From an uncultured Arthrobacter sp. (GTDB lineage: Bacteria > Actinomycetota > Actinomycetes > Actinomycetales > Micrococcaceae), in the NCBI RefSeq assembly GCF_902805515.1, contig NZ_CADCTE010000079.1, forward strand, positions 1 through 43,828: a stretch of DNA of 43,828 bases, read 5' to 3'. This document shows positions 1 through 7,114 of this stretch, piece by piece (position 1 is the stretch's first letter; every line of letters starts with the position of its first letter). The notes under the pieces are model-generated. The model worked only from the letters and a program-made list of their open reading frames with translations. It ran no database searches and was not told the DNA's origin. A program made the translations under genes and the position numbers.

Positions 1-603
1 CCGGTCCTGGCGCTGAAGCACCTGCGGGTCGAGGGCAACACGCTGGTCTCCACCGAGGAGGTCACCACGGCACTCAAGCCGCTCCTTGGCACCTCGCTCG
101 CCCGGCTCCCGGACGAGAAGGTCGAAGGCCTCCTGCGGGACAAGGCACCCATCGAGTCGGTGCGCGTGGCGGCCGAGCCGCCGTCGACCCTCGTGGTCAC
201 CATCCGGGAACGGGTGCCGGTGGCCATCGTGCAGAAGGATAAGCAGTTCATCCTGATCGACTCGGAGGGCCGGCAGCTCAAGACCGTCGCGGACCGGAAG
301 GCGGTGAAGCTTCCACTGATCGACGGCGGCACGGAGGCGGTCAACTCGGAGGTCTTCCGCTCGATCACCGCGGTGCTGGCCGACCTGCCCCCGGACATCC
401 TGTCGCGCCTCAACCACGCCTCCGCCCGAAGCGTGGACTCGGTTTCGCTTTCGCTGACCGGCAACCAGAAAATCTTCTGGGGGAGCGCGGAGCGCAACAC
501 CGCCAAGGCGAGGGTCCTCTCGGCCCTGCTGAAGGTTCCGGCATCGGATCCACCGGTGAAGGAATATGACGTCAGCACCCCCGACCGTCCGGTTACCCGG
601 TGA
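1..603 (+). CDS. ftsQ: Cell division protein FtsQ, C-terminal part (5' end outside the window)
   Basis: The reading frame is open from the first base to a TGA at 601-603, so 200 codons are visible and the start lies upstream. The first residues (LKHLRVEGNTLVSTEEV) match the start of the POTRA domain that follows the single membrane helix in FtsQ/DivIB. The next stretch contains PPSTLVVTIRERVPVAIV, the usual FtsQ pattern of a PST turn followed by an ER-P strand. FtsQ is a bitopic division protein whose extracytoplasmic part scaffolds FtsB/FtsL and the septal peptidoglycan synthase. The cytoplasmic tail and membrane helix are not in the window. Position directly before ftsZ is the normal dcw-cluster order, and both POTRA motifs and context support the call. 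Confidence 0.9.
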   Translation, partial: PVLALKHLRVEGNTLVSTEEVTTALKPLLGTSLARLPDEKVEGLLRDKAPIESVRVAAEPPSTLVVTIRERVPVAIVQKDKQFILIDSEGRQLKTVADRKAVKLPLIDGGTEAVNSEVFRSITAVLADLPPDILSRLNHASARSVDSVSLSLTGNQKIFWGSAERNTAKARVLSALLKVPASDPPVKEYDVSTPDRPVTR

Positions 604-689
604 GCGGGATTTCAAAGAAACCAGGCGACACGCGGCACCGGTCATTGCAGAAGACTCCCGGTGCCCATAGCGTCTCAGATAGAAGTTAC

Positions 690-730
690 TTGACATAACG
701 TTAACCCTCAACCTGAGAGTTAACGTTATG
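690..730 (+). promoter_or_regulatory. Dyad element with embedded -35-like hexamer upstream of ftsZ
   Basis: The 206-bp gap between ftsQ and ftsZ holds a near-perfect inverted repeat. The left arm CATAACGTTAACCCTC (694-709) and right arm GAGAGTTAACGTTATG (715-730) are separated by AACCT, and 15 of 16 positions pair. A consensus-like -35 TTGACA sits at 690-695 and runs into the left arm. GAGAGT at 715-720 would be a -10 at a long 19-bp spacing. The element could be an operator over an ftsZ promoter or an RNA hairpin in the ftsZ leader, and sequence alone does not decide. The rest of the gap shows nothing else clear. Confidence 0.6.
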
Positions 731-809
731 CCGGGTGAAGGTTGAAGCCGGTTCCGGCCGGGTGTAACCCCAGACAACAGCGCACAGATTCGAACAAGGG
801 ACACAGGAC

Positions 810-2003
810 GTGGCAGCACCGCAGAATTACTTGGCCGTCATCAAGGTCGTCGGCATCGGCGGGGGCGGCGTAAACGCCATCAACCGGATGATCGAGGTGG
901 GACTCCGTGGGGTGGAGTTCATCGCCATCAACACCGACGCGCAGGCGCTGCTGATGAGCGACGCCGACGTGAAGCTCGACGTCGGACGGGAACTGACGCG
1001 CGGGCTCGGCGCCGGCGCGGACCCGGAGGTCGGCCGCAGGGCGGCCGAGGACCACTCCGAGGAGATCGAAGAGGTGCTGCGCGGGGCCGACATGGTCTTC
1101 GTCACCGCCGGTGAGGGCGGCGGCACGGGCACCGGCGGTGCACCCGTCGTGGCACGGATCGCCCGCTCGCTCGGCGCGCTGACCATCGGCGTCGTCACCC
1201 GGCCGTTCACCTTCGAGGGCCGCCGCCGGTCCAACCAGGCCGAGTCGGGCATCGACACCCTGCGCGACGAGGTCGACACCCTCATCGTCATCCCGAACGA
1301 CCGCCTGCTCTCGATCAGCGACCGCAATGTTTCGATGCTCGACGCCTTCCGGTCCGCGGACCAGGTGCTGCTCTCCGGCGTGCAGGGCATCACCGACCTG
1401 ATCACCACCCCCGGCCTGATCAACCTCGACTTCGCCGACGTCAAGTCGGTCATGCAGGGTGCGGGCTCGGCCCTCATGGGCATCGGCTCGGCGCGTGGAG
1501 AGGACCGGGCCGTGAAGGCCGCCGAACTCGCGATCGCCTCGCCGCTGCTCGAGGCCTCGATCGACGGCGCGCACGGCGTTCTGCTGTCCATCCAGGGCGG
1601 CTCCGACCTCGGCCTCTTCGAAATCAACGAGGCGGCCCGGCTCGTGCAGGAGGTCGCCCACCCGGAGGCCAACATTATCTTCGGTGCGGTGATCGACGAC
1701 GCCCTCGGCGACGAGGCCCGCGTCACCGTGATCGCCGCCGGGTTCGACCAGGTCGATGCGACATCCCAGCCCGCAGTGCCCGCGGTCAAGCCCGCTGCGG
1801 CCCCGACGGTCGGCGCGGGCGACACCGCCCGTGCTGCCGCTCCTGCCTCCGCGGGCCTCGGTGCGTGGTCCCAGCAGCGCTTCTCCCAGTCCAACACGGT
1901 GCCTGCCGATGCCGGCTTCGACGTCGACCTGCCCGCCGTGGTGGAGCCGGACCTCTCCTCGGGCCGCTCGGACGACCTCGACGTGCCCGACTTCCTGAAG
2001 TAA
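810..2003 (+). CDS. ftsZ: Cell division GTPase FtsZ
   Basis: FtsZ is the tubulin-like GTPase that polymerises into the cytoplasmic Z-ring and recruits the divisome. The 397-residue product has the N-terminal [15 protein letters not shown] strand-loop, the tubulin signature [10 protein letters not shown] near residues 103-112, the NDRLL segment near 165, and the T7 synergy loop [11 protein letters not shown] near 205-215. It ends with the conserved C-terminal peptide [10 protein letters not shown], the docking site for partners such as SepF, which is encoded 1.6 kb downstream. A Pro/Ala-rich linker of about 60 residues precedes this tail. The start is GTG at 810, with AAGGG at 796-800 as ribosome binding site. 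Length is normal. A palindrome beginning at 2035 may terminate the transcript. Confidence 0.98.
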   Translation: MAAPQNYLAVIKVVGIGGGGVNAINRMIEVGLRGVEFIAINTDAQALLMSDADVKLDVGRELTRGLGAGADPEVGRRAAEDHSEEIEEVLRGADMVFVTAGEGGGTGTGGAPVVARIARSLGALTIGVVTRPFTFEGRRRSNQAESGIDTLRDEVDTLIVIPNDRLLSISDRNVSMLDAFRSADQVLLSGVQGITDLITTPGLINLDFADVKSVMQGAGSALMGIGSARGEDRAVKAAELAIASPLLEASIDGAHGVLLSIQGGSDLGLFEINEAARLVQEVAHPEANIIFGAVIDDALGDEARVTVIAAGFDQVDATSQPAVPAVKPAAAPTVGAGDTARAAAPASAGLGAWSQQRFSQSNTVPADAGFDVDLPAVVEPDLSSGRSDDLDVPDFLK

Positions 2004-2019
2004 CCGGGATCTTCTGCGG

Positions 2020-2724
2020 ATGTTCTTTTGGCAAGGCGGCGTGCAGCCAAGGCTGCACGCCGCCTTTACCGATTCCGCCGCCGGCAACCTCGCACTCAAC
2101 CTCGGGCGGCCCTCGACGGCGGCCGGCAACCGGGCGCGGGTGGAGACGGCGATGGGCGTGGCCCCCGGTTCCCTGCGGTTCATGACCCAGGTGCATTCCA
2201 GTACGGTGGCCGAGGTGCCGGCCGGGTCCGGGAACTGGAGCCCGCCGGAGGCCGACGCCCTGCTCAGCCCCGACGGGAGCCAGGCGCTGGCTGTGCTCGT
2301 GGCGGACTGTGTCCCCGTTGTCCTGGCCGACCGCTCGGGCCCGGCGACCGGCGTCGTCCATGCCGGACGCCGGGGCGTACTGACCGGCATCGTGCCCAAC
2401 GCCGTCGCGGGCCTGCGCGCCCACGGCGCCCGGGAGCTGACCGCCTGGATCGGCCCCTCGGTATGCGGGCGCTGCTACGAGGTCCCGGCCGGCATGAGGG
2501 ACGAGGTTGCGGCCGCCGTACCGGCCTCCTACGCGCAGACACGGCACGGCACCCCTGCGCTGGACCTGCCGGCCGCCGTGCGGCAGCAGCTGCTCGATGC
2601 CGGCGTCGACGTGGCGGCGGTGCCGGCGGGATCCTCGGCGTGCACCCTCGAAAACCCCGGGCTGTTCTCCCACCGCAGGGAGCCCGGCGCCGGCCGGCTC
2701 GCCGGCCTGGTCTGGCGCACGTGA
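2020..2724 (+). CDS. pgeF: PgeF/YfiH-type copper/zinc multi-function enzyme (polyphenol oxidase family)
   Basis: The 234-residue product belongs to the DUF152/YfiH/LACC1 family. Members were first called laccases and later shown to act on purine nucleosides; PgeF is also linked to removal of wrong residues from peptidoglycan precursors. The three family metal ligands are visible: His59 in TQVHS, Cys96 in ADCVP and His113 in VVHAG. The family HAGWRG motif reads HAGRRG here. IGPSVCGRCYEV near residues 145-157 is also typical. The N-terminus fits the family pattern, so the ATG at 2020 is chosen, although it has no good ribosome binding site. The first codons lie over a 30-nt perfect palindrome. 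The stop overlaps the next start in a GTGA arrangement, implying translational coupling. Confidence 0.9.
   Translation: MFFWQGGVQPRLHAAFTDSAAGNLALNLGRPSTAAGNRARVETAMGVAPGSLRFMTQVHSSTVAEVPAGSGNWSPPEADALLSPDGSQALAVLVADCVPVVLADRSGPATGVVHAGRRGVLTGIVPNAVAGLRAHGARELTAWIGPSVCGRCYEVPAGMRDEVAAAVPASYAQTRHGTPALDLPAAVRQQLLDAGVDVAAVPAGSSACTLENPGLFSHRREPGAGRLAGLVWRT
2035..2064 (+). terminator. 30-nt perfect palindrome overlapping the start of pgeF, possible ftsZ terminator or attenuator
   Basis: GGCGGCGTGCAGCC (2035-2048) is followed by AA and its exact reverse complement GGCTGCACGCCGCC (2051-2064), then TTTACC. The 14-bp stem is very stable. It lies 32 bp after the ftsZ stop but inside codons 6-15 of pgeF. 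It may limit readthrough from ftsZ or slow translation of pgeF. The T run is short, so terminator function is uncertain. Confidence 0.55.
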
Positions 2725-3482
2725 GCGGCACGGACGGGACTGCGGAGGCTTCGGCGCGCCGGCAGGAACTCGCCGAACGGCTGGGAGCGGTACGGGGAAG
2801 GATCGCGGCGGCCTGCGCCGCCGCGGGACGGACCGACCCGCCCGGGCTGATCGTGGTGACGAAGTTCTTCCCCGCCGCGGACGTGCGGCTGCTCTCCGGC
2901 CTCGGCGTGCGGGACCTCGGCGAGAACCGGGACCAGGAGGCCGCCGCAAAGGCTGCCGAGACCGCCGACCTCGACCTGCGCTGGCACTTCATCGGCCAGC
3001 TGCAGAGCAACAAGGCCCGCTCGGTGGTCCGCTACGCCGCCGCGGTGCACTCCGTGGACCGGCCCTCGGTGGCGGAGGCGCTGGCCAAGGCTGCCGGCAC
3101 GGAGGCCGAACGCCGCTCCGGTGCCGGCCTTCCGCTCCGGCCCGATCTGGGCTGCTTCATCCAGGTCAGCCTCGACCCGGACGCCCGCGCCGGCGGACGC
3201 GGAGGGGCGGCGGCATCAGAGGTCCCGGAGATCGCCGCCCGGCTCGCCGGGGCGCAGGGGCTGCACCTGAAGGGCGTCATGGCGGTGGCGCCGCTGGGCG
3301 CCGACCCGCTGGCCGCCTTCCAGCGCCTGGCCGGCATCTCCGCGGACCTGCGGGCGGACCACCCCGGCGCGGCGGCGATCTCGGCCGGCATGAGCGGGGA
3401 CCTCGAGGCCGCCATCCAGGCGGGCGCGACACACCTGCGGATTGGCTCAGATGTACTCGGTCCCCGCCCACCGTTGCGGTAG
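2721..3482 (+). CDS. YggS/PROSC-family pyridoxal-phosphate homeostasis protein
   Basis: The 253-residue product is a YggS-family protein, a fold-III PLP-binding barrel without known catalysis that buffers pyridoxal phosphate in the cytosol. The PLP lysine is Lys48 in IVVTKFFP. Other family motifs are LGENRDQEAAAK, WHFIGQLQSNKARSV, the VDR segment, and the C-terminal phosphate-binding run GMSGDLEAAIQAG followed by RIGSDVLGPR. The start is GTG at 2721, overlapping the TGA of pgeF by one GTGA, so the two are almost certainly co-translated. An Ala/Gly/Arg-rich insertion around residues 120-165 is longer than in enterobacterial YggS. Position before sepF is the standard actinobacterial order. Confidence 0.93.
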   Translation: MSGTDGTAEASARRQELAERLGAVRGRIAAACAAAGRTDPPGLIVVTKFFPAADVRLLSGLGVRDLGENRDQEAAAKAAETADLDLRWHFIGQLQSNKARSVVRYAAAVHSVDRPSVAEALAKAAGTEAERRSGAGLPLRPDLGCFIQVSLDPDARAGGRGGAAASEVPEIAARLAGAQGLHLKGVMAVAPLGADPLAAFQRLAGISADLRADHPGAAAISAGMSGDLEAAIQAGATHLRIGSDVLGPRPPLR

Positions 3483-3574
3483 CGTCTGCACCGGGACGGC
3501 AGTGAGACCCGCAGGGCGCGGTTTCGGCTCCGGGACGAAGCAAATTATCCACTCTCTCAATGACAGGAGTTACC

Positions 3575-4090
3575 ATGGCTGGCGCACTGCGCAAGACAAT
3601 GATTTACCTTGGGCTCGCCGATGGTGACGAGCACTACGAGCCCGAGGCGAAGAGCGCCCACAGCAGGAACGAGGATTACGCAGTGGATTATGACCGTGAC
3701 GAACGCCGTCCCGAACCCGCCCCCGTCCCCCGAAGCGTCCCCAGCGAGGAGTACCGGGCCCCGGTGACACCGATCAAGCGCGTCCAGTCGACCCGTGACG
3801 ACTCCGCCCTGCGGCAGATCACCACCGTCCACCCCCGCTCCTACAATGATGCGAAGCTGATCGGCGAGAGTTTCCGCGACGGCATTCCGGTCATCATGAA
3901 CGTCACCGATATGGGCGAATCCGATGCCAAACGCCTCGTCGACTTCTCCGCGGGCCTGGTCTTCGGCCTGCACGGAAGCATCGAAAGGGTCACCAATAAG
4001 GTGTTCCTGCTCTCGCCGTCGTATATTGAAGTTCTGGGTGAGGATCAGAAGGCCAGCGAAGCTCAGACCAGCTTCTTCAACCAGAGCTGA
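3575..4090 (+). CDS. sepF: Cell division protein SepF
   Basis: SepF is a cytoplasmic FtsZ membrane tether. The product of 171 residues starts with [14 protein letters not shown], a short amphipathic helix expected to bind the membrane. An acidic, Asp/Glu/Pro-rich linker follows to about residue 75. The C-terminal DUF552 domain carries [44 protein letters not shown] and [10 protein letters not shown]. An earlier in-frame ATG at 3560 is possible, but ACAGGAG at 3563-3569 is well spaced for the ATG at 3575 and the amphipathic helix begins there. In actinobacteria without FtsA and ZipA, SepF is the main Z-ring anchor, which fits its place just after ftsZ, pgeF and yggS. Confidence 0.95.
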   Translation: MAGALRKTMIYLGLADGDEHYEPEAKSAHSRNEDYAVDYDRDERRPEPAPVPRSVPSEEYRAPVTPIKRVQSTRDDSALRQITTVHPRSYNDAKLIGESFRDGIPVIMNVTDMGESDAKRLVDFSAGLVFGLHGSIERVTNKVFLLSPSYIEVLGEDQKASEAQTSFFNQS

Positions 4091-4150
4091 AGCCGGCCGG
4101 CTGTCCGTGCCTGCCGCCCCCTGTAAGGCCCTAAGGACTGGAACCGCTCC

Positions 4151-4444
4151 GTGAGTTTGGTATTTGCCCTGATTTACCTCGTTCTGATGTTGTTCCAGCT
4201 TGCGCTGATCATCAGGATCATTTACGACGCCGTCCAGATTTTCGCCCGTAGCTGGCGTCCCCAGAAAATCGCGCTGGTCGTTGCTTCCGGTATTTATGCA
4301 GTGACCGATCCGCCGATCAAAGCTTTGCGTCGCGTGATTCCGCCGCTGCGAATTGGGGGAGTTTCCCTCGACCTGGCTTTTCTTGTGTTGTTTTTCGCCG
4401 TGGTGATCCTAATGGGTGTGTCACGGGGTTTCGCCACCGCATAG
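4151..4444 (+). CDS. YggT-family membrane protein
   Basis: The 97-residue product has two hydrophobic segments, about residues 3-28 and 70-93. Between them is the family stretch in which DPPIKALRRVIPPLRIGGVSLDLAFLVLFF can be recognised in part (the DP-I-P-RR-IPP-GG-DLA pattern). YggT proteins are small inner-membrane proteins conserved between sepF and divIVA in Gram-positive bacteria, with a proposed role in division or osmotic stress; the biochemistry is unknown. The start is GTG at 4151 with AAGGA at 4133-4137, a rather long spacing. An internal alternative start is unlikely because it would cut the first helix. Confidence 0.88.
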   Translation: MSLVFALIYLVLMLFQLALIIRIIYDAVQIFARSWRPQKIALVVASGIYAVTDPPIKALRRVIPPLRIGGVSLDLAFLVLFFAVVILMGVSRGFATA

Positions 4445-4450
4445 GCCCGG

Positions 4451-4500
4451 TTTAGTTTTCGAGTCCCAATAGATATAAGCTGAATCACATTCTGATGTGA
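4451..4500 (+). promoter_or_regulatory. Candidate divIVA promoter with a start-site palindrome
   Basis: TTTAGT (4451-4456) and TATAAG (4474-4479) are spaced by 17 bp and would start transcription near 4486. TCACAT (4485-4490), TCTG and ATGTGA (4495-4500) form a 6+6 dyad exactly over that start. The arrangement suggests a regulated promoter for divIVA. The regulator is not known. Confidence 0.45.
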
Positions 4501-4584
4501 ATCCAGTTCTTCACGTCCACAATTCGGTACCGCAGGCAGGTCCGCCCCCGGGCAGGCAGGTCTTTAACACTACGAGGTGACCAG

Positions 4585-5232
4585 ATGGCCCTGACGCCAG
4601 AAGATGTTGTCAATAAGAGGTTCCAGCCGACGAAGTTCCGCGAGGGCTACGACCAGGACGAGGTGGATGACTTCCTCGACGAGATCGTCGTCGAACTGCG
4701 CCGTCTGAACCAGGAGAACGACGAGCTGCGCCGCCGGCTCTCGGACGCTCCCGCCGGCACCGCCTCGACCGGAACGGTCCCCGCCCCGGTTGCCGCCAGC
4801 ACCAAGACCGAAGAGGTCCGCGAGGAGGAGAAGCGCCCCGAGCCCGCGAAGCCCGAGACCCGCGTCGAGACCGTCTCGCCCGCTGCCGTTCCTGCCGCTG
4901 TTCCCGCGGCTGCCAGCGCCGAGTCCGCCGCCGGCGTCCTCGCCATGGCCCAGAAGCTTCACGACGAATACGTCAACGCGGGCGTGGAGCAGCGCGACAA
5001 GATCATCGCCGAAGCGCAGATCGAGGCAAGCAGCCTCGTCAACGACGCCCAGGACAAGAGCCGCAAGGTCCTCGGCGCCCTCGAGCAGCAGAAGAGCGTG
5101 CTGGAGCGCAAGGTCGAACAGCTCCGCAGCTTCGAGCGCGACTACCGCTCACGCCTCAAGGCCTACATCGAGGGCCAGCTGCGCGACCTCGACTCCCGCG
5201 GCTCGGTGGCATCGGAGACGGCCGACGCCTAA
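4585..5232 (+). CDS. divIVA: Polar growth and division protein DivIVA/Wag31
   Basis: DivIVA (Wag31 in mycobacteria) binds curved membrane at the poles and septum and directs apical wall synthesis in actinobacteria. The 215-residue product starts with MALTPEDVVNKRFQPTKFR and then YDQDEVDDFLDEI, the conserved membrane-binding domain and first coiled coil (about 1-60). A Pro/Ala/Glu-rich linker runs to about residue 112. The second coiled coil, about 115-205, is rich in Gln, Glu, Lys and Leu (AEAQIEASSLVNDAQDKSRK, LEQQKSVLERKVEQLRSFE). The ATG at 4585 follows GAGGTGACCAG. A strong hairpin at 5293-5323 follows the gene, so it is probably its own transcription unit or the end of one. Confidence 0.96.
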   Translation: MALTPEDVVNKRFQPTKFREGYDQDEVDDFLDEIVVELRRLNQENDELRRRLSDAPAGTASTGTVPAPVAASTKTEEVREEEKRPEPAKPETRVETVSPAAVPAAVPAAASAESAAGVLAMAQKLHDEYVNAGVEQRDKIIAEAQIEASSLVNDAQDKSRKVLGALEQQKSVLERKVEQLRSFERDYRSRLKAYIEGQLRDLDSRGSVASETADA

Positions 5233-5292
5233 AGCCCCTCGGGCGCACCGCGCGGGGGTGCCCGCAGGGCGCCGCAGCGCAGTACCGGATTG

Positions 5293-5323
5293 AGGCCGGC
5301 CCCGGAAAAGGGGCCGGCCTTTG
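5293..5323 (+). terminator. Rho-independent terminator after divIVA
   Basis: AGGCCGGCCCC (5293-5303), loop GGAAAA and GGGGCCGGCCT (5310-5320) give an 11-bp GC-rich stem followed by TT. It lies about 60 bp after the divIVA stop and before lspA. Confidence 0.75.
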
Positions 5324-5418
5324 CCGTACCCTTGAGGAGTCGTCCCACGACAGTCCGATCCACCTGTTCCATACCTCTGCCGCCGTGCGGAAGCGTATGC
5401 ACCCGGCATGAAAGCGTT

Positions 5419-6108
5419 ATGAGCGAGAATCCACCGGCAGAGCAAACCCCCGCGGAAACGAAACGGACCGATGGGCCCGGCCACAGCAAGCGGGTCCGGG
5501 CCCGGTACGCCGTCCTGCTGCTGGTCTGCACGCTCGCCGCCTACGTCCTCGACCAGGTCACCAAGGTCTGGGTGGTCTCCACCATGACCGAGGGCTCGAT
5601 CACGCCGGTGCTGCCCCCGCTGCTGAACTGGCACTTCATCCGGAACCCCGGGGCGGCCTTCTCGATCGGCACCAATGTCACGTGGATCTTCACCATCATC
5701 CAGGCCCTGGTCTCCGTGGCCATCCTGACCCAGATCCGCAAGGTCGCCTCCTGGGGCTGGGCTGCCGCCCTCGGGCTCGTGCTCGGCGGCGCGCTGGGCA
5801 ACCTCACCGACCGCCTCTTCCGTGAACCGTCCTTCGGGCAGGGTCACGTCGTCGACTTCATCGCCCTGCCCAACTTCGCGATCTTCAACATCGCAGACTC
5901 CGCCGTCGTCAGCGGCGTCATCCTGGTGTGCCTGATGACCCTGCGCGGCATCGGCATGGACGGACGGCGCAGCAGCGAGAGCCCTGCCGGGGAGGGCGCT
6001 GCAGGGAACGGCACTGCCGGGGAGGGCCCGGCAGGGGACCGCCCGGCCGGGGAAAGAGCCGCCGGAACCGGCCCGGACACGCCCCGGCCGGACGGCAACG
6101 CCTCGTGA
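5419..6108 (+). CDS. lspA: Lipoprotein signal peptidase (signal peptidase II)
   Basis: LspA is the integral membrane aspartyl protease that removes the signal peptide from lipidated prolipoproteins. The 229-residue product has four predicted membrane segments (about 29-53, 84-104, 109-127 and 155-177). The catalytic aspartates are Asp131 in GNLTDRLF and Asp160 in FNIADSAV, and [13 protein letters not shown] near 71-83 is the other family signature. The ATG at 5419 has only a weak GAAAG upstream; it is preferred because the hydrophilic N-tail from here has normal actinobacterial length. After the last helix there is an unusual tail of about 45 residues with Ala-Gly-rich repeats ([20 protein letters not shown]). 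The stop overlaps the next start as GTGA. Confidence 0.95.
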   Translation: MSENPPAEQTPAETKRTDGPGHSKRVRARYAVLLLVCTLAAYVLDQVTKVWVVSTMTEGSITPVLPPLLNWHFIRNPGAAFSIGTNVTWIFTIIQALVSVAILTQIRKVASWGWAAALGLVLGGALGNLTDRLFREPSFGQGHVVDFIALPNFAIFNIADSAVVSGVILVCLMTLRGIGMDGRRSSESPAGEGAAGNGTAGEGPAGDRPAGERAAGTGPDTPRPDGNAS

Positions 6109-7055
6109 GCGGGGCCTCCGACGTGGGCACCCCGACGGCCTTCACCGTGCCCGAGGACCTCGGCGGGTCCCGCGCCGACGCCGCCCTGGCGCAGCTGGCC
6201 GGGGTCTCCCGGTCGGTGGCCGCCGCCTGGTGCGCCGACGGCAGGGTCAGCCGCGGAGGCACGGTCCTGGCCAAGGCCGACCGTGTGCAGGCGGGCACCG
6301 AACTGCTCGTGGTGGTCCCCGGTGCCGCCGACCCGCTGCGGGTGATCCCGGAGGCCGTCGAAGGCATGGGCATCCTCGTCGACGACGAGGACTTCGTGGT
6401 CATCGACAAGCCCGTCGGCGTCGCCGCCCACCCCTCCCCGGGCTGGGTGGGCCCCACCGTAGTGGGCGCCCTGGCTGCGGCCGGCTACCGGATCTCCACC
6501 TCCGGCGCCCCCGAACGGGCCGGTATCGTCCACCGGCTCGACGTCGGCACCTCAGGGGCCATGGTGGTCGCCAAGACCGAAAGGGCCTACACGGCCCTGA
6601 AGCGGGCCTTCAAGGAGCGCACCGTGGACAAGGTGTACCACGCCGTCGTGCAGGGCCTGCCCGACCCGCTCGAGGGAACCATCGACGCGCCCATCGGGCG
6701 CCACCCGGCCCACGACTGGCGGTTCGCCGTGCTCGAGGACGGGCGGCCCTCGGTCACCCATTACGAGGTGCTTGAGGCCTTCGGCCGGGCCAGCCTCGTC
6801 GAGGTCCACCTCGAGACCGGCCGCACCCACCAGATCCGCGTCCACTTTTCGGCGCTGCGCCACCCGTGCGTGGGCGATCTCACCTACGGCGCCGACCCGC
6901 GGCTTGCGGCGGAGCTTGGCCTGACCCGGCAGTGGCTCCACGCGCACCGCCTGGGCTTCGAGAATCCGCGCACCGGCGAGCCGGTTCTGGCCGTGAGTCC
7001 CTACCCGCTGGACCTCGAATACGCCCTGGGCGCCCTGTCGGGGGACCGCGCCTAA
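6105..7055 (+). CDS. RluA/RluD-family RNA pseudouridine synthase
   Basis: Enzymes of this family isomerise specific uridines in rRNA or tRNA to pseudouridine. The 316-residue product has an N-terminal S4 RNA-binding domain (about 20-72, with [20 protein letters not shown]) and a C-terminal catalytic domain. Catalytic Asp146 lies in [35 protein letters not shown] near 97-112 and [19 protein letters not shown] are further motifs. The domain order is that of RluD, which modifies helix 69 of 23S rRNA, but the exact target cannot be read from sequence. The GTG at 6105 overlaps the lspA stop (GTGA), so the two genes are translationally coupled, the usual actinobacterial pairing. Confidence 0.93.
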   Translation: MSGASDVGTPTAFTVPEDLGGSRADAALAQLAGVSRSVAAAWCADGRVSRGGTVLAKADRVQAGTELLVVVPGAADPLRVIPEAVEGMGILVDDEDFVVIDKPVGVAAHPSPGWVGPTVVGALAAAGYRISTSGAPERAGIVHRLDVGTSGAMVVAKTERAYTALKRAFKERTVDKVYHAVVQGLPDPLEGTIDAPIGRHPAHDWRFAVLEDGRPSVTHYEVLEAFGRASLVEVHLETGRTHQIRVHFSALRHPCVGDLTYGADPRLAAELGLTRQWLHAHRLGFENPRTGEPVLAVSPYPLDLEYALGALSGDRA

Positions 7056-7102
7056 TCCGCTGCGGTTCCTAGGGGTTGGATCCGGGGATGGACCGGCGGG
7101 CC

Positions 7103-7114
7103 TAGAATGGTCGA
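7103..7114 (+). promoter_or_regulatory. -10 element for a leaderless dnaE transcript
   Basis: TAGAAT at 7103-7108 is followed by six bases and then the GTG at 7115. That spacing places the transcription start on the first base of the start codon. No ribosome binding site is present, which agrees with a leaderless mRNA. No good -35 is seen. Confidence 0.6.

Noticed and set aside
726..2399. Long minus-strand open frame opposite ftsZ and pgeF
   Set aside because: It lies entirely antisense to recognised genes, has low-complexity Gly/Arg/Asp composition typical of GC-rich shadow frames, and has no family motif.
4485..4500. CRP-type site before divIVA
   Set aside because: The arms are in the order TCACA-N6-TGTGA, the reverse of the CRP consensus TGTGA-N6-TCACA.
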